The notes: generated from the sequence alone by a model not told the origin. Positions 19,552 to 29,888 are shown, numbered from the stretch's first letter. The stretch is 64,000 nt of DNA from Streptomyces sp. ISL-12 (GCF_018614415.1 NZ_JAGGOO010000048.1:1-64000), one strand, 5' to 3'. Numbers and translations are program-made.

Positions 19552-19621
19552 GGATCGACGGCCCCGTATCGTTGAGGGTGTTCGTCCCCTTCCCCTGGTT
19601 GAGAGAGGCCGCAGGTTTTCC

Positions 19622-20458
19622 ATGGTGCAGATCAAGAGTCCCGAGCAGATCGCCAAGATGCGTGAGGCGGGGCTGGTCGTCGCCGCCATTCACGCGGCCA
19701 CGCGGGAGGCGGCCGTGCCCGGCGCCACCACCAAGGACCTGGACCAGGTCGCCCGCAAGGTGCTCGCGGAGCACGACGCCAAGCCGAACTTCCTCGGCTA
19801 CGGCGGCTTCCCCGCGACGATCTGCACCTCGGTCAACGAGGTCGTCGTCCACGGCATCCCCTCCGACGAGGTCGTGCTGAAGGACGGGGACGTCATCTCC
19901 ATCGACTGCGGCGCGATCATCGACGGCTGGCACGGTGACGCCGCCTACACGGCCTTCGTGGGCTCCGGTCACTCCCCGGAGCTGGTCGAGCTCTCCCGGG
20001 TGACCGAGGAGTCGATGTGGGCCGGGATCGCTGCCATGAAGCAGGGCAACCGGCTGGTCGACATCTCCCGGGCGGTCGAGACGTACATCCGCCGGCAGCC
20101 CAAGCCCGGCGGCGGCCGGTACGGGATCATCGAGGACTACGGCGGCCACGGCATCGGCACCGAGATGCACATGGACCCGCACCTGCTGAACTACGTCGAC
20201 CGGCGCCGGGGCAAGGGGCCGAAGCTGGTCCCCGGGTTCTGCCTGGCCATCGAGCCGATGGTGTCGCTCGGCACCCCGCGGACACGGGTGCTGGAGGACG
20301 AGTGGACGGTCATCACGACCGACGGCACCTGGTCCTCGCACTGGGAGCACTCCGTCGCGCTCACCGAGCAGGGCCCCCTGGTGCTGACCGCCCCCGACGG
20401 CGGCAAGGCCAAGCTGGCGGAGCTGGGGATCACGGCCGCGCCCGACCCGCTCGCATAG
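19622..20458 (+). CDS. map: Type I methionine aminopeptidase
   Basis: 278 residues from ATG 19622 (MVQIKSPEQIAKMREAG). M24 fold with the metal ligands in SIDCGAIIDGWHGDAAYT, GHGIGTEMHMDP and the late CLAIEPM and EHSVAL Glu-containing motifs. It removes the initiator Met from nascent proteins. Located between adk and infA as in many actinomycetes. An upstream in-frame ATG at 19544 falls in the inverted repeat and is less likely. Confidence 0.97.
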   Translation: MVQIKSPEQIAKMREAGLVVAAIHAATREAAVPGATTKDLDQVARKVLAEHDAKPNFLGYGGFPATICTSVNEVVVHGIPSDEVVLKDGDVISIDCGAIIDGWHGDAAYTAFVGSGHSPELVELSRVTEESMWAGIAAMKQGNRLVDISRAVETYIRRQPKPGGGRYGIIEDYGGHGIGTEMHMDPHLLNYVDRRRGKGPKLVPGFCLAIEPMVSLGTPRTRVLEDEWTVITTDGTWSSHWEHSVALTEQGPLVLTAPDGGKAKLAELGITAAPDPLA

Positions 20459-20488
20459 TGATCTCCCCGGTGGGCCAGACTTCCTCGT

Positions 20489-20518
20489 TTCGCCTTTCCG
20501 GGGGTGCTGACGTAGACT
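20489..20518 (+). promoter_or_regulatory. Candidate infA promoter
   Basis: TTCGCC (20489-20494), 18-bp spacer, TAGACT (20513-20518). The -10 is a very good streptomycete match, and it lies 93 bp upstream of the infA start in the gap after map. Confidence 0.55.
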
Positions 20519-20611
20519 GACTCGTCGGCTCTGGTGCACCCGCATGTCTGCATGCAGACGTGTGTAAGTGTCGCGGGAGTCGATCAAGGTAGTCGATTCG
20601 AAGGGCGAAGC

Positions 20612-20833
20612 GTGGCCAAGAAGCAGGGTGCCATCGAGATCGAGGGCACTGTCGTCGAGTCTCTGCCGAACGCCATGTTCAAGGTTGAGCTCCAGAACGG
20701 CCACCAGGTCCTGGCACACATCAGCGGCAAGATGCGTATGCACTACATCCGCATCCTCCCTGACGACCGGGTCGTGGTGGAGCTGTCTCCGTACGACCTG
20801 ACGCGTGGCCGGATCGTCTACCGGTACAAGTAG
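20612..20833 (+). CDS. infA: Translation initiation factor IF-1
   Basis: 73 residues from GTG 20612 ([22 protein letters not shown]), an S1/OB fold with [23 protein letters not shown] core (here LPDDRV). IF-1 occupies the ribosomal A site during initiation. The GTG start gives the exact conserved length. It heads infA-rpmJ-rpsM-rpsK-rpoA-rplQ. Confidence 0.98.
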   Translation: MAKKQGAIEIEGTVVESLPNAMFKVELQNGHQVLAHISGKMRMHYIRILPDDRVVVELSPYDLTRGRIVYRYK

Positions 20834-20901
20834 ATCTTGCCCACGTCCCGTGGCCGCCAGGCCGGGGGGCCGCCGGCAACTGACCCGGAGAACCTCACCC
20901 C

Positions 20902-21015
20902 ATGAAGGTCAAGCCGAGCGTCAAGAAGATCTGCGACAAGTGCAGGGTGATCCGCCGTCACGGTCGGGTCATGGTCATCTGCGACAACCCGCGCCACAAG
21001 CAGCGCCAGGGCTGA
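20902..21015 (+). CDS. rpmJ: 50S ribosomal protein L36, zinc type
   Basis: 37 residues ([20 protein letters not shown], ending HKQRQG). C11, C14, C27 and H32 form the zinc site, so this is the C+ paralogue. Between infA and rpsM as usual. The short ORF is supported by full identity of length and motif to the family. Confidence 0.97.
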   Translation: MKVKPSVKKICDKCRVIRRHGRVMVICDNPRHKQRQG

Positions 21016-21086
21016 CGCAGAACCCTCCCTCCGCGATTCGCAGTACTTCGCGCGACGCGAGCTGAATATGTTCATACGCAGAACCC

Positions 21087-21127
21087 GGGCGCTCAGGCGC
21101 CCGACACCCCCGGTTCGGAGGCCGGGG
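21087..21127 (+). promoter_or_regulatory. Two hairpins in the rpmJ-rpsM gap
   Basis: GGGCGC-TCAG-GCGCCC (21087-21102) followed by CCCCGG...CCGGGG (21108-21113/21122-21127) in the 188-bp gap between rpmJ and rpsM. They may attenuate or process the transcript. No T-run is present. Confidence 0.4.
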
Positions 21128-21203
21128 ACCCTGTTCGTACCTGGTACGGCGGGCGGGGAGCCGGTTCTGTGGAAGACCTCCGAAGATCACCAGGAGCCAT
21201 TGA

Positions 21204-21584
21204 ATGGCACGCGTTTCCGGTGTTGACATCCCGCGCGAAAAGCGCGTGGAGATCGCCCTCACCTACGTGTTCGGCATCGGCCGGACCCTCTCGCAGCAGA
21301 CGCTCGCCGCGACCGGCGTGGACCCGAACACCCGTGTTCGGGACCTCTCCGAGGAGCAGCTCGTCGCGATCCGCGAGTACGTCGACAACAACATCAAGAC
21401 CGAGGGTGACCTCCGTCGCGAGATCCAGGCCGACATCCGCCGCAAGGTCGAGATCGGCACCTACCAGGGTCTGCGTCACCGCCGTGGTCTGCCGGTGCGC
21501 GGTCAGCGCACCAGCACGAACGCTCGTACCCGCAAGGGCCCGCGTCGCGCCATCGCCGGTAAGAAGAAGCCGGGCAAGAAGTAG
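21204..21584 (+). CDS. rpsM: 30S ribosomal protein S13
   Basis: 126 residues starting [20 protein letters not shown], with the basic C-terminal tail [15 protein letters not shown] that reaches the P site. Helix-two-turn-helix motif at [14 protein letters not shown]. First gene of the alpha-type group. Confidence 0.98.
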   Translation: MARVSGVDIPREKRVEIALTYVFGIGRTLSQQTLAATGVDPNTRVRDLSEEQLVAIREYVDNNIKTEGDLRREIQADIRRKVEIGTYQGLRHRRGLPVRGQRTSTNARTRKGPRRAIAGKKKPGKK

Positions 21585-21653
21585 TCCTCAGCGGACAACG
21601 CTTCATCAGCGGTCTTCGCTGTAGGACCGACCACCTCCCCGTAGGAGTTACAG

Positions 21654-22058
21654 ATGCCCCCCAAGGGACGTCAGGGCGCTGCCAAGAAGGTGCGCCGCAA
21701 GGAAAAGAAGAACGTCGCTCACGGCCACGCGCACATCAAGAGCACGTTCAACAACACGATCGTGTCCATCACGGACCCGACCGGCAACGTGATCTCCTGG
21801 GCCTCCGCCGGCCACGTCGGCTTCAAGGGCTCCCGGAAGTCCACGCCGTTCGCCGCGCAGATGGCCGCCGAGTCGGCTGCCCGTCGCGCGCAGGAGCACG
21901 GCATGCGCAAGGTCGACGTGTTCGTGAAGGGCCCGGGTTCCGGTCGTGAGACCGCGATCCGCTCCCTCCAGGCCACCGGTCTCGAGGTCGGCTCCATCCA
22001 GGACGTCACGCCGACCCCGCACAACGGCTGCCGTCCGCCGAAGCGCCGTCGCGTCTGA
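21654..22058 (+). CDS. rpsK: 30S ribosomal protein S11
   Basis: 134 residues with a basic N-terminus ([20 protein letters not shown]) and the conserved [16 protein letters not shown] and [10 protein letters not shown] end. S11 forms part of the platform near the mRNA exit. It follows rpsM by 69 bp and is followed directly by rpoA; rpsD is not between them. Confidence 0.98.
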   Translation: MPPKGRQGAAKKVRRKEKKNVAHGHAHIKSTFNNTIVSITDPTGNVISWASAGHVGFKGSRKSTPFAAQMAAESAARRAQEHGMRKVDVFVKGPGSGRETAIRSLQATGLEVGSIQDVTPTPHNGCRPPKRRRV

Positions 22059-22176
22059 CGTTCGCTTTTCGGCTTGCGGTTCCGGGCGGTACGGCTCCTT
22101 TCGGTCGTGCCGCCCGTACCCTTGCAGTACATGGTCGGGCGTCAAATAGCGGGCGCCCCTGACTGAAGGAACACAC

Positions 22177-23199
22177 ATGCTGATCGCTCAGCGTCCCTCG
22201 TTGACCGAAGAGGTCGTCGACGAATTCCGCTCCCGGTTCGTGATCGAGCCGCTGGAGCCGGGCTTCGGCTACACCCTCGGCAACTCCCTGCGTCGTACGC
22301 TCCTGTCGTCGATCCCCGGTGCGGCTGTCACCAGCATCCGGATCGATGGTGTCCTGCACGAGTTCACCACCGTGCCGGGCGTCAAGGAGGACGTCACCGA
22401 CCTGATCCTCAACATCAAGCAGCTGGTCGTCTCCTCGGAGCACGACGAGCCGGTCGTGATGTACCTGCGCAAGCAGGGTCCGGGTCTGGTCACCGCCGCC
22501 GACATCGCGCCGCCGGCCGGTGTCGAGGTGCACAACCCCGACCTCGTCCTCGCCACGCTCAACGGCAAGGGCAAGCTGGAGATGGAGCTGACGGTCGAGC
22601 GTGGCCGCGGTTACGTCTCCGCCGTGCAGAACAAGCAGGTCGGCCAGGAGATCGGCCGTATCCCGGTCGACTCGATCTACTCGCCGGTGCTGAAGGTCAC
22701 GTACAAGGTCGAGGCCACGCGTGTCGAGCAGCGCACCGACTTCGACAAGCTGATCGTCGACGTCGAGACCAAGCAGGCGATGCGTCCGCGTGACGCCATG
22801 GCCTCCGCCGGCAAGACCCTGGTCGAGCTGTTCGGTCTCGCCCGCGAGCTGAACATCGACGCCGAGGGCATCGACATGGGTCCGTCCCCGACGGACGCCG
22901 CGCTCGCCGCCGATCTGGCGCTGCCGATCGAGGAGCTGGAGCTCACCGTTCGGTCGTACAACTGCCTCAAGCGCGAGGGCATCCACTCCGTGGGTGAGCT
23001 GGTCGCGCGGTCCGAGGCGGACCTGCTCGACATCCGCAACTTCGGTGCGAAGTCGATCGACGAGGTCAAGGCCAAGCTCGCGGGCATGGGCCTGGCGCTG
23101 AAGGACTCGCCTCCCGGGTTCGACCCGACCGCCGCGGCCGACGCCTTCGGCGCGGACGACGACGCGGACGCCGGGTTCGTGGAGACCGAGCAGTACTGA
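22177..23199 (+). CDS. rpoA: RNA polymerase alpha subunit
   Basis: 340 residues. N-terminal dimerisation domain ([20 protein letters not shown], 1-230) and C-terminal alpha-CTD ([20 protein letters not shown], about 255-315), then an acidic Asp/Ala tail ending ETEQY. The CTD binds UP elements and activators. ATG 22177 is preceded by GAAGGA. Confidence 0.99.
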   Translation: MLIAQRPSLTEEVVDEFRSRFVIEPLEPGFGYTLGNSLRRTLLSSIPGAAVTSIRIDGVLHEFTTVPGVKEDVTDLILNIKQLVVSSEHDEPVVMYLRKQGPGLVTAADIAPPAGVEVHNPDLVLATLNGKGKLEMELTVERGRGYVSAVQNKQVGQEIGRIPVDSIYSPVLKVTYKVEATRVEQRTDFDKLIVDVETKQAMRPRDAMASAGKTLVELFGLARELNIDAEGIDMGPSPTDAALAADLALPIEELELTVRSYNCLKREGIHSVGELVARSEADLLDIRNFGAKSIDEVKAKLAGMGLALKDSPPGFDPTAAADAFGADDDADAGFVETEQY

Positions 23200-23211
23200 C
23201 GGTTGTGCCTT

Positions 23212-23235
23212 CCGGGGGACGTCCGCGTCCCCCGG
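23212..23235 (+). terminator. Hairpin between rpoA and rplQ
   Basis: Perfect 10-bp stem CCGGGGGACG-TCCG-CGTCCCCCGG, 12 bp after the rpoA stop. It lacks a T tract, so it may be a partial terminator, processing site or stabiliser that sets the rpoA/rplQ ratio. Confidence 0.45.
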
Positions 23236-23314
23236 ATCTCCGACAGGCGACCGCCTGCTCGGATACTGACTCCGGTACCTGATACGGCCGGGGCAGACAC
23301 CTAGGAGAAACATC

Positions 23315-23785
23315 ATGCCTAAGCCCACCAAGGGTGCCCGTCTGGGCGGCAGTGCCGCGCACGAGAAGCTGCTGCTCGCGAACCTCGCGAAGTCGCTCTT
23401 CGAGCACGGCAAGATCACCACCACCGAGGCGAAGGCCCGCAAGCTGCGGCCGTACGCCGAGCGTCTGGTCACCAAGGCGAAGAAGGGCGACCTTCACAAC
23501 CGCCGTCAGGTGCTCCAGGTGATCACGGACAAGAGCATCGTCCACACGCTCTTCACCGAGATCGGCCCGCGCTACGAGAACCGGCCGGGCGGCTACACGC
23601 GTATCACCAAGATCGGCAACCGCCGTGGTGACAACGCGCCCATGGCCGTCATCGAGCTGGTCGAGGCGCTGACGGTCGCCCAGGAGGCGACCGGTGAGGC
23701 CGAGGCCGCGACGAAGCGCGCGGCCAAGGACGCCGAGGCGGCCGAGGCCACCGAGGCGCCCGCCGAGGAGTCGAAGGACGCGTAA
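23315..23785 (+). CDS. rplQ: 50S ribosomal protein L17 with Ala/Glu-rich tail
   Basis: 156 residues. L17 core ([24 protein letters not shown] through [16 protein letters not shown]), then an acidic alanine-rich C-terminal tail ([19 protein letters not shown]) absent from the 120-residue E. coli L17 type. Note that the motif quoted first is the first 20 or so residues, split here for length. L17 lies at the exit tunnel. End of the alpha group. Confidence 0.96.
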   Translation: MPKPTKGARLGGSAAHEKLLLANLAKSLFEHGKITTTEAKARKLRPYAERLVTKAKKGDLHNRRQVLQVITDKSIVHTLFTEIGPRYENRPGGYTRITKIGNRRGDNAPMAVIELVEALTVAQEATGEAEAATKRAAKDAEAAEATEAPAEESKDA

Positions 23786-23828
23786 GCGTCTGCGGGGTTC
23801 TGTGCGGTTGGCGGCTGCGGCTCGTTCG

Positions 23829-23866
23829 TGGCTGGTCGCGCAGTTCCCCGCGCCCCTTGAGGGGCG
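23829..23866. repeat. Streptomyces-type extragenic palindromic repeat
   Basis: A GGCTGGTCGCGCAGTTCCCC-type sequence followed by the hairpin CGCCCC-TTGA-GGGGCG (23851-23866). I recognise this as a sequence scattered in many Streptomyces intergenic regions, often downstream of genes; here it follows rplQ and may also act as terminator. Confidence 0.6.
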
Positions 23867-23930
23867 TGTTGCGGGTCCGTTCCTTTTCGGAGGGGCGGGC
23901 CCGCTTTCGCGTGGGTGAAAGGATCTGGGT

Positions 23931-24797
23931 GTGAGCGATGGAGTAGCGGACGGGCACGTGCGGGTGCGGCTCGATCTGTCCTACGACGGGACCCACTTCT
24001 CCGGCTGGGCCAAGCAGGCCGGGGGGCGGCGGACCGTGCAGGGGGAGATCGAGGACGCGTTGCGGACGGTCACGCGGTCGGGGGAGCGGACGTACGAGCT
24101 GACCGTGGCCGGGCGGACGGACGCGGGGGTGCACGCGCGGGGGCAGGTCGCGCACGTCGATCTGCCGGCGGAGGTGTGGGACGAGCACCGGGAGAAGCTG
24201 CTCAAGCGGCTGGCCGGTCGGTTGCCGAAGGACGTGCGGGTGTGGTCGGCCGAGGAGGCGCCGGCGGGGTTCGACGCGCGGTTCTCCGCGGTGTGGCGGC
24301 GGTACGCGTACCGCGTCACCGACAACCCGGGCGGGGTCGACCCGCTGCTGCGGGGGCATGTGCTGTGGCACGACTGGCCGTTGGACGTCGACGCCATGAA
24401 CGAGGCGGCGCGGGCGCTGCTGGGGGAGCACGACTTCGCTGCCTACTGCAAGCGGCGGGAGGGCGCCACCACCATCCGGACCTTGCAGGAGCTGAGCCTG
24501 GTGCGGGGGGCGGACGGGGTCGTCACCGCGACGGTGCGGGCCGACGCCTTCTGCCACAACATGGTGCGGTCGCTGATCGGGGCGCTGCTGTTCGTCGGGG
24601 ACGGACACCGGGGGCCCGAGTGGCCGGGGAAGGTGCTGGCGGCCGGCGTGCGGGACTCGGCGGTGCACGTGGTGCGGCCGCACGGGCTGACGCTGGAGGA
24701 GGTCGGCTACCCGGCCGACGAACTGCTGGCGGCGCGGAACCTGGAGGCCCGGAACAAGCGGTCATTGCCCGGCAGGGCGGGCTGTGAAGCCTGCTAG
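23931..24797 (+). CDS. truA: tRNA pseudouridine synthase A (positions 38-40)
   Basis: 288 residues from GTG 23931, with AAAGGA 8 bp upstream. Catalytic motif [16 protein letters not shown] with D64, early [14 protein letters not shown], and [16 protein letters not shown] near the end. It isomerises uridines 38-40 in the tRNA anticodon stem-loop. TruA next to rplQ is the common bacterial arrangement. A GC-rich third-position bias and many GGGG runs differ from the highly expressed ribosomal genes upstream. Confidence 0.97.
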   Translation: MSDGVADGHVRVRLDLSYDGTHFSGWAKQAGGRRTVQGEIEDALRTVTRSGERTYELTVAGRTDAGVHARGQVAHVDLPAEVWDEHREKLLKRLAGRLPKDVRVWSAEEAPAGFDARFSAVWRRYAYRVTDNPGGVDPLLRGHVLWHDWPLDVDAMNEAARALLGEHDFAAYCKRREGATTIRTLQELSLVRGADGVVTATVRADAFCHNMVRSLIGALLFVGDGHRGPEWPGKVLAAGVRDSAVHVVRPHGLTLEEVGYPADELLAARNLEARNKRSLPGRAGCEAC

Positions 24798-24844
24798 TTC
24801 CACAGACTCTCCCTCCGCTGCCGGAGCGCCGTAGGCGGCGGGAG

Positions 24845-25741
24845 TCAGCCGCTCGCCGCCGCCGAGGCCTGTGCCTCCCCCCGTCGGTGGATCTGGCGGT
24901 AGGTGAACGTGCCCAGGTCGTCGCCGGTGCGGAAGACCGCCGTGTCCTGTTCCGTGACGTCCTTGCCGCCGGTGAAGCCGGCGACGGTGAAGTAGACGTA
25001 GCGGCCGTAGGAGTTGGTCGTGTTCCGGCAGACGGGGCCGTCGCAGAAGGAGGCGACGCCGCCGCCGGAGAGCGGCTTGACGATGCTCTTGGTGTCGGTC
25101 TGCGCCTTGGCCTGGGCCGCCTTCGCGGCGGTGTCGAAGACGGCGACGCCGACCGTGACCGCGATGTCGTCCTTGGTGTAGGTGACGCGCATCAGCCGGG
25201 TGCAGTCGTTGGCCTCCAGCACCTTCGGCAGCGTCTGCTGGGCGGCTGAGGAGCAGGTGGTGGTGTCGGCCGTCGGGCCCTTCTTGTAGACCGTCTCGCC
25301 CATGGTCAGCTGGGTGCCGGGGAAGAGGGTCTCCGGGCTGAGCGCGGCCGTGTCCTTCTTGGCGCTGGAGATGAAGTCCTTCGGGTCCAGCGGAGGCGGC
25401 GCGCTGGTCGGGGCGAACGACGGGGCCGCGGCCGACGCGCTCGGGATCTCGGCCGCGCTCGGCAGCTGGGACGTCGGCGAGTCCGACGCCTGGCCCGAGC
25501 CGTCCGCCGAGACGACGGCCACGGCGACGGCGGTCGCCACCGCCACGGTGGCCAGCGCCCCGCCGCCGATGAACAGCAGCCGGCGGCGCTTGGCGCGTGC
25601 CTCGGACGCCTCGGCCAGCGCGGCCCAGTCCGGGGTGTCACCACCCCCGCTGTTCCACGGCTGTTGCTGCTGTTGGGATTGCGGTGTCCAGGGATCCCAC
25701 TGGGAGTCAGGTCCCCCCTGCCCAAAGCTCATGGGGCGCAT
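24845..25741 (-). CDS. Membrane-anchored extracytoplasmic protein of unknown function
   Basis: 298 residues. A Gln/Pro-rich cytoplasmic N-terminus (PQSQQQQQPWN) is followed by one membrane helix at about 56-78 (RRRLLFIGGGALATVAVATA), a Ser/Pro/Ala linker and an extracytoplasmic domain with four cysteines (TTTCSS, ANDCTR, FCDGPVCR). I do not recognise a named domain. Start is ATG 25741 or 25732. It is convergent with truA and 65 bp from the divergent GT gene. Similar single-pass proteins are conserved at this locus in streptomycetes by my recollection. Confidence 0.75.
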   Translation of the reverse strand: MRPMSFGQGGPDSQWDPWTPQSQQQQQPWNSGGGDTPDWAALAEASEARAKRRRLLFIGGGALATVAVATAVAVAVVSADGSGQASDSPTSQLPSAAEIPSASAAAPSFAPTSAPPPLDPKDFISSAKKDTAALSPETLFPGTQLTMGETVYKKGPTADTTTCSSAAQQTLPKVLEANDCTRLMRVTYTKDDIAVTVGVAVFDTAAKAAQAKAQTDTKSIVKPLSGGGVASFCDGPVCRNTTNSYGRYVYFTVAGFTGGKDVTEQDTAVFRTGDDLGTFTYRQIHRRGEAQASAAASG

Positions 25742-25806
25742 CTTAGACGGGACAGATGGCGTGCTGGTCCGTGTCCACAGGGAGGGGAGCGCCTAGCGTT
25801 CCGGTC

Positions 25807-27021
25807 ATGCGTACGGGCAAAAGTGACATCTCGGGGTGGTTGGGGCAGCCGGCGGGGCGGGCGGCGTGGGCGGTGCTCGTGGCGGTGCTGGGTGTTTTGG
25901 TGGTGCACACGGCACGGGTGACCTCGGACGGAGGGATGGACAACGCCATCGTCGTGCGGGCCGCCCGGGCCTGGCTGGCCGGCGGCGATCCCTATGACGA
26001 TCCCCACTTCCTCTATTTCCCGAGCGCGGTCCTGGCCGCCGTACCGCAGGCCCTGCTGCCGCCGGCGGTGCTGCGGTGGGCGGTGCCGCTCGTGGTCGCC
26101 GGGCTGCTGGCGCTGGGCTGGGCGTGTGCGCTGCGGCTGCACGGGGTGGCGCGGGGCAGCCGGCTCGCCGTCCTGGGGCTGACCGGGCTCGCGGCGGGGT
26201 TCGCGCCGTTCGCGCACCTGGTGCGGCTGGGCAACTGGACCGTCACGGCGGCCCTCGCCCTGCCGCTCTGCCTGCTCCTCGCGCACCGGGGCCGGTGGGC
26301 CGCGGCGGGCGCGGTGCTCGGCGCCGCCGTCGCGCTGAAGCCGCTGCTCGTCCCGGCCGCCCTGCTCTTCCTGCTGGCCGGGAGGTGGCGGGCGCTGGCG
26401 GCGGCCGTCCTGGTGCCGGCCCTCGCCTCCGGGGCGGCGGCGCTGCTGATGCCCGACCCGGCCGGCTTCTTCACTCGCACTCTCCCTTTCCTGCTGAGCG
26501 GCGACGACGGCTTCGTGCGGCTCTACGAGGCGTCCCCGGCCGCCGTGCTGCCCCGGCTCGGCGTGCCCGCGCCGCTCGCCCAGGGGGCGGCCGTCCTGGC
26601 GGCGGGCGCCGGGGTGCTGTGCGCCCGGGGGCGCTGGCGGCGCGGTGACCCCGGGCCGCTGCGGTACGCCGAGACCGCCGCCGGCCTGATGCTCTCGGCG
26701 TTCCTGGTCTCCCGCCCGTCCTACGACCACTATCTGCTGGTCGTCGTGCCCCTGCTGCTCGCCGGGCTGCCGTACGGCGGCTCGGTCGCCCGGCGCCCCG
26801 GCTTCTGGGTCGCGCTGGTGCCGCAGCTGCCCGGGGTGACCTGGCCCTGGCTGGAGACGGGGCGGCGGCGGGCCTTCAGGGACGCGTTCACGCTGGGTGC
26901 GCTGGCGGTGACGGTGGCGGCGCAGGCCCGGGGCCGCCGGGCGCCTCAGGTTCGGGAGGGCGGTGCCGTCCGGTCACGTACGCTGGAGATGGACAGCGGT
27001 TCCGGGCGACCCTCGTTTTGA
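25807..27021 (+). CDS. GT87-type (DUF2029) polyprenyl-sugar-dependent glycosyltransferase
   Basis: 404 residues with about ten hydrophobic helices. The first extracellular loop carries WLAGGDPYDDPHFLYFPS, the typical acidic GT-C loop of the DUF2029/PimE group, and later KPLLVPAALLFLLAGRWRA. By family it would move mannose or another sugar from a polyprenyl carrier to a lipid or glycan outside the membrane. ATG 25807 (MRTGKSD) puts the first helix near the N-terminus; an ATG at 25756 would add 17 residues. The rplM promoter overlaps its stop codon. Confidence 0.8.
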   Translation: MRTGKSDISGWLGQPAGRAAWAVLVAVLGVLVVHTARVTSDGGMDNAIVVRAARAWLAGGDPYDDPHFLYFPSAVLAAVPQALLPPAVLRWAVPLVVAGLLALGWACALRLHGVARGSRLAVLGLTGLAAGFAPFAHLVRLGNWTVTAALALPLCLLLAHRGRWAAAGAVLGAAVALKPLLVPAALLFLLAGRWRALAAAVLVPALASGAAALLMPDPAGFFTRTLPFLLSGDDGFVRLYEASPAAVLPRLGVPAPLAQGAAVLAAGAGVLCARGRWRRGDPGPLRYAETAAGLMLSAFLVSRPSYDHYLLVVVPLLLAGLPYGGSVARRPGFWVALVPQLPGVTWPWLETGRRRAFRDAFTLGALAVTVAAQARGRRAPQVREGGAVRSRTLEMDSGSGRPSF

Positions 27022-27047
27022 CCCTTCTGGGGGCACACCGGTATCCT
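27018..27047 (+). promoter_or_regulatory. Candidate rplM-rpsI promoter
   Basis: TTGACC (27018-27023), 18-bp spacer, TATCCT (27042-27047), about 180 bp before the rplM start and overlapping the stop codon of the preceding gene. Both hexamers are good matches to streptomycete vegetative promoters. Confidence 0.6.
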
Positions 27048-27225
27048 GCATGTTCGTTGTGTATTGGCTTGCTCATTCTCACGGGACGGGCCCTTACACC
27101 GGTCCACCGGGCCGATGACCAGCGACCCACGTACGCGGTATGCGTCGCCGCAGTGCGGTCCAGGCTGTCGTGATCGTTTCGGTGACCTGTTCAGGACCAT
27201 TCACTCGAAGCGAAGGCTACGAACC

Positions 27226-27669
27226 GTGCGTACGTACAGCCCCAAGCCCGGCGATGTGACGCGCCAGTGGCACGTCATCGACGCTCAGGACGTCGTCCTG
27301 GGCCGTCTGGCCTCCACCGCGGCCTCCATCCTGCGTGGCAAGCACAAGCCGATCTACGCGCCCCACGTCGACACCGGTGACTTCGTCATCATCATCAACG
27401 CCGACAAGGTGCACCTCTCCGGCAACAAGCGGACCCAGAAGATGGCCTACCGCCACTCCGGCTACCCGGGCGGTCTGCGCTCCGTCCGCTACGACGAGCT
27501 CCTGGACAAGAACCCGGAGAAGGCCATCGAGAAGGCCGTCAAGGGCATGCTCCCCAAGAACACGCTGGGCCGTCAGATGCTCTCGAAGCTGAAGGTCTAC
27601 AAGGGTGACCAGCACCCGCACGGCGCGCAGCAGCCGCAGCCGTTCGAGATCACCCAGGTCGCGCAGTAA
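27226..27669 (+). CDS. rplM: 50S ribosomal protein L13
   Basis: 147 residues from GTG 27226 ([20 protein letters not shown]). The motifs [17 protein letters not shown] and [19 protein letters not shown] are diagnostic. An early 50S assembly protein, co-transcribed with rpsI. Upstream in-frame codons extend into the leader and are not conserved. Confidence 0.98.
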   Translation: MRTYSPKPGDVTRQWHVIDAQDVVLGRLASTAASILRGKHKPIYAPHVDTGDFVIIINADKVHLSGNKRTQKMAYRHSGYPGGLRSVRYDELLDKNPEKAIEKAVKGMLPKNTLGRQMLSKLKVYKGDQHPHGAQQPQPFEITQVAQ

Positions 27670-27713
27670 GTCCGGCCACCCCCAAGACTGAACAGAATCT
27701 TCTGAGGAGAATC

Positions 27714-28226
27714 GTGGCCGAGACCACTGCCGAGCAGCCGCTCGAAGAGCTTGACATCGACAGCTACACCACCGAGTCCGAGGTGCCCGTCGAGGGCGAG
27801 TACACCTCCGAGTCGATGGCCTCCCGCTTCGGCGAGCCCCAGCCGGCCGCCGGCCTGGGCCGCCGCAAGAACGCCATCGCCCGTGTCCGGATCGTCCCGG
27901 GCACCGGCAAGTGGAAGATCAACGGCCGCACCCTTGAGGACTACTTCCCCAACAAGGTGCACCAGCAGGAAGTCAACGAGCCCTTCAAGGTGCTCGAGCT
28001 GGACGACCGCTACGACGTCATCGCCCGGATCTCCGGCGGCGGCGTCTCCGGCCAGGCCGGTGCCCTCCGTCTCGGTGTCGCCCGCGCGCTGAACGAGGCC
28101 GACGTGGACAACAACCGCGGCGCCCTCAAGAAGGCCGGCTTCCTGCGCCGCGACGACCGCGCGGTCGAGCGGAAGAAGGCCGGTCTGAAGAAGGCCCGCA
28201 AGGCTCCGCAGTACAGCAAGCGCTAA
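27714..28226 (+). CDS. rpsI: 30S ribosomal protein S9 with acidic N-terminal extension
   Basis: 170 residues from GTG 27714, about 40 longer than E. coli S9 because of an acidic leader ([19 protein letters not shown]). The core starts [14 protein letters not shown] and ends with the P-site tail KAPQYSKR. Preceded by GAGGAGAA, 44 bp after rplM. Confidence 0.98.
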   Translation: MAETTAEQPLEELDIDSYTTESEVPVEGEYTSESMASRFGEPQPAAGLGRRKNAIARVRIVPGTGKWKINGRTLEDYFPNKVHQQEVNEPFKVLELDDRYDVIARISGGGVSGQAGALRLGVARALNEADVDNNRGALKKAGFLRRDDRAVERKKAGLKKARKAPQYSKR

Positions 28227-28249
28227 ACCCCACGCGCCTGCGCGTACTC

Positions 28250-28296
28250 CGAACGCCCCGGCGGCACGCCACTTGTGCCTCCGGGGCGTTCGTTTA
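28250..28296 (+). terminator. Intrinsic terminator after rpsI
   Basis: 12-bp perfect outer stem CGAACGCCCCGG / CCGGGGCGTTCG with an inner GGCAC/GTGCC stem, followed by TTTAT. The clearest rho-independent terminator in the window. Confidence 0.8.
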
Positions 28297-28318
28297 TCCA
28301 CAGCCGGGGGCGTATAAC
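28289..28318 (+). promoter_or_regulatory. Candidate glmM promoter
   Basis: TTCGTT (28289-28294), 18-bp spacer, TATAAC (28313-28318), 87 bp upstream of glmM and partly within the rpsI terminator tail. Confidence 0.4.
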
Positions 28319-28404
28319 GGCACAAGACGCTCAAAGGCTTATGTGATCGGATGTCGGTTCGGGTGTCGGTGCGGTGTGCATCTGACGATTCCTCAGGAGG
28401 ACAA

Positions 28405-29763
28405 GTGGGACGACTCTTCGGCACGGACGGCGTGCGCGGTGTCGCCAACGCGGATCTGACGGCCGAGATGGCGCTCGGCCTCTCCGTCGCCGCGGCGCAC
28501 GTACTGGCCGAGGCGGGCACGTTCGAGGGGCACCGGCCGACCGCCGTGGTCGGACGTGATCCGCGGGCGTCCGGCGAATTCCTGGAGGCCGCCGTCGTCG
28601 CGGGCCTGGCCAGCGCCGGTGTCGACGTGCTGCGGGTCGGTGTGCTGCCGACGCCCGCGGTCGCCCACCTCACCGGCGCGCTCGGCGCCGACCTCGGGGT
28701 GATGCTCTCCGCGAGCCACAACGCCATGCCCGACAACGGGATCAAGTTCTTCGCCCGCGGCGGCCACAAACTCGCCGACGAGCTGGAGGACCGCATCGAG
28801 TCCGTCTACGCCGAGCACCGCACCGGGGCGCCCTGGGACCGGCCGACCGGGGCCGGCGTAGGCCGGGTGCGGGAGTACAAGGAGGGGCTCGACCAGTACG
28901 TCGCCCACCTCGTCGGCGTGCTGCCGAACCGGCTGGACGGGCTGAAGATCGTCCTCGACGAGGCGCACGGCGCGGCCTGGCGGGTCTCGCCGGAGGCGTT
29001 CGCGCGGGCCGGCGCCGAGATCGTCACCATCGGTGCCGAACCGGACGGCCTCAACATCAACGACGGCTGCGGCTCCACCCACCTGGACCTGCTGAAGGCC
29101 GCCGTCGTGGAGCACGGCGCCGACCTCGGCATCGCGCACGACGGCGACGCCGACCGCTGCCTGGCCGTGGACCACACCGGCGCGGAGGTGGACGGCGACC
29201 AGATCCTCGCCGTGCTGGCCCTGGCGATGCGGGAGCGCTCCGCGCTGCGCTCGGACACGGTGGTCGCGACCGTCATGTCCAACCTCGGCTTCAAGCTGGC
29301 CATGGAGCGCGAGGGCATCCAGTTCGTGCAGACCGCGGTCGGCGACCGGTACGTGCTGGAGGCGATGAAGCAGCACGGGTACGCCCTCGGCGGCGAGCAG
29401 TCCGGGCACGTGATCGTGCTGGACCACGCCACCACCGGCGACGGCACCCTGACCGGGCTGCTGCTGGCGGCGCGGGTCGCGCAGTCCGGACGTACGCTGC
29501 GGGAGCTGGCCTCCGTCATGGAGCGGCTGCCGCAGGTGCTGATCAATGTGCCCGATGTGGACAAGTCCCGGGTGAAGACCTCCGCCGAGCTGGCCACGGC
29601 GGTCGCCGAGGCGGAACGCGACCTGGGCTCCACCGGGCGGGTGCTCCTGCGTCCCTCCGGGACGGAGCCGCTGGTGCGGGTCATGGTCGAGGCGGCCGAC
29701 ATCGAGCAGGCGCGGGCCGTGGCGGGGCGGTTGGCGGATTCGGTGAAGTCGGCGCTCGGCTAG
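28405..29763 (+). CDS. glmM: Phosphoglucosamine mutase
   Basis: 452 residues from GTG 28405 ([20 protein letters not shown]), behind CAGGAGG. The active-site phosphoserine is S104 in [13 protein letters not shown]; metal loop DGDADRC; sugar-binding GGEQSGH; phosphate-binding [12 protein letters not shown]. Converts GlcN-6-P to GlcN-1-P for UDP-GlcNAc and peptidoglycan, and works with GlmS encoded 4 kb downstream. ATG 28351 upstream lacks conservation. Confidence 0.98.
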   Translation: MGRLFGTDGVRGVANADLTAEMALGLSVAAAHVLAEAGTFEGHRPTAVVGRDPRASGEFLEAAVVAGLASAGVDVLRVGVLPTPAVAHLTGALGADLGVMLSASHNAMPDNGIKFFARGGHKLADELEDRIESVYAEHRTGAPWDRPTGAGVGRVREYKEGLDQYVAHLVGVLPNRLDGLKIVLDEAHGAAWRVSPEAFARAGAEIVTIGAEPDGLNINDGCGSTHLDLLKAAVVEHGADLGIAHDGDADRCLAVDHTGAEVDGDQILAVLALAMRERSALRSDTVVATVMSNLGFKLAMEREGIQFVQTAVGDRYVLEAMKQHGYALGGEQSGHVIVLDHATTGDGTLTGLLLAARVAQSGRTLRELASVMERLPQVLINVPDVDKSRVKTSAELATAVAEAERDLGSTGRVLLRPSGTEPLVRVMVEAADIEQARAVAGRLADSVKSALG

Positions 29764-29888
29764 CGGTCCGCGCCGGGTACGGGGCGAGGCGCTGTGGGGT
29801 GCGGGGCGGGGGCGGGCGGCCTGACGTGTGGCTCCCCGTACGCCGTGTGCCCCGGACACCCGTCCGTACCCGTCGGGCGGACCGCCCG

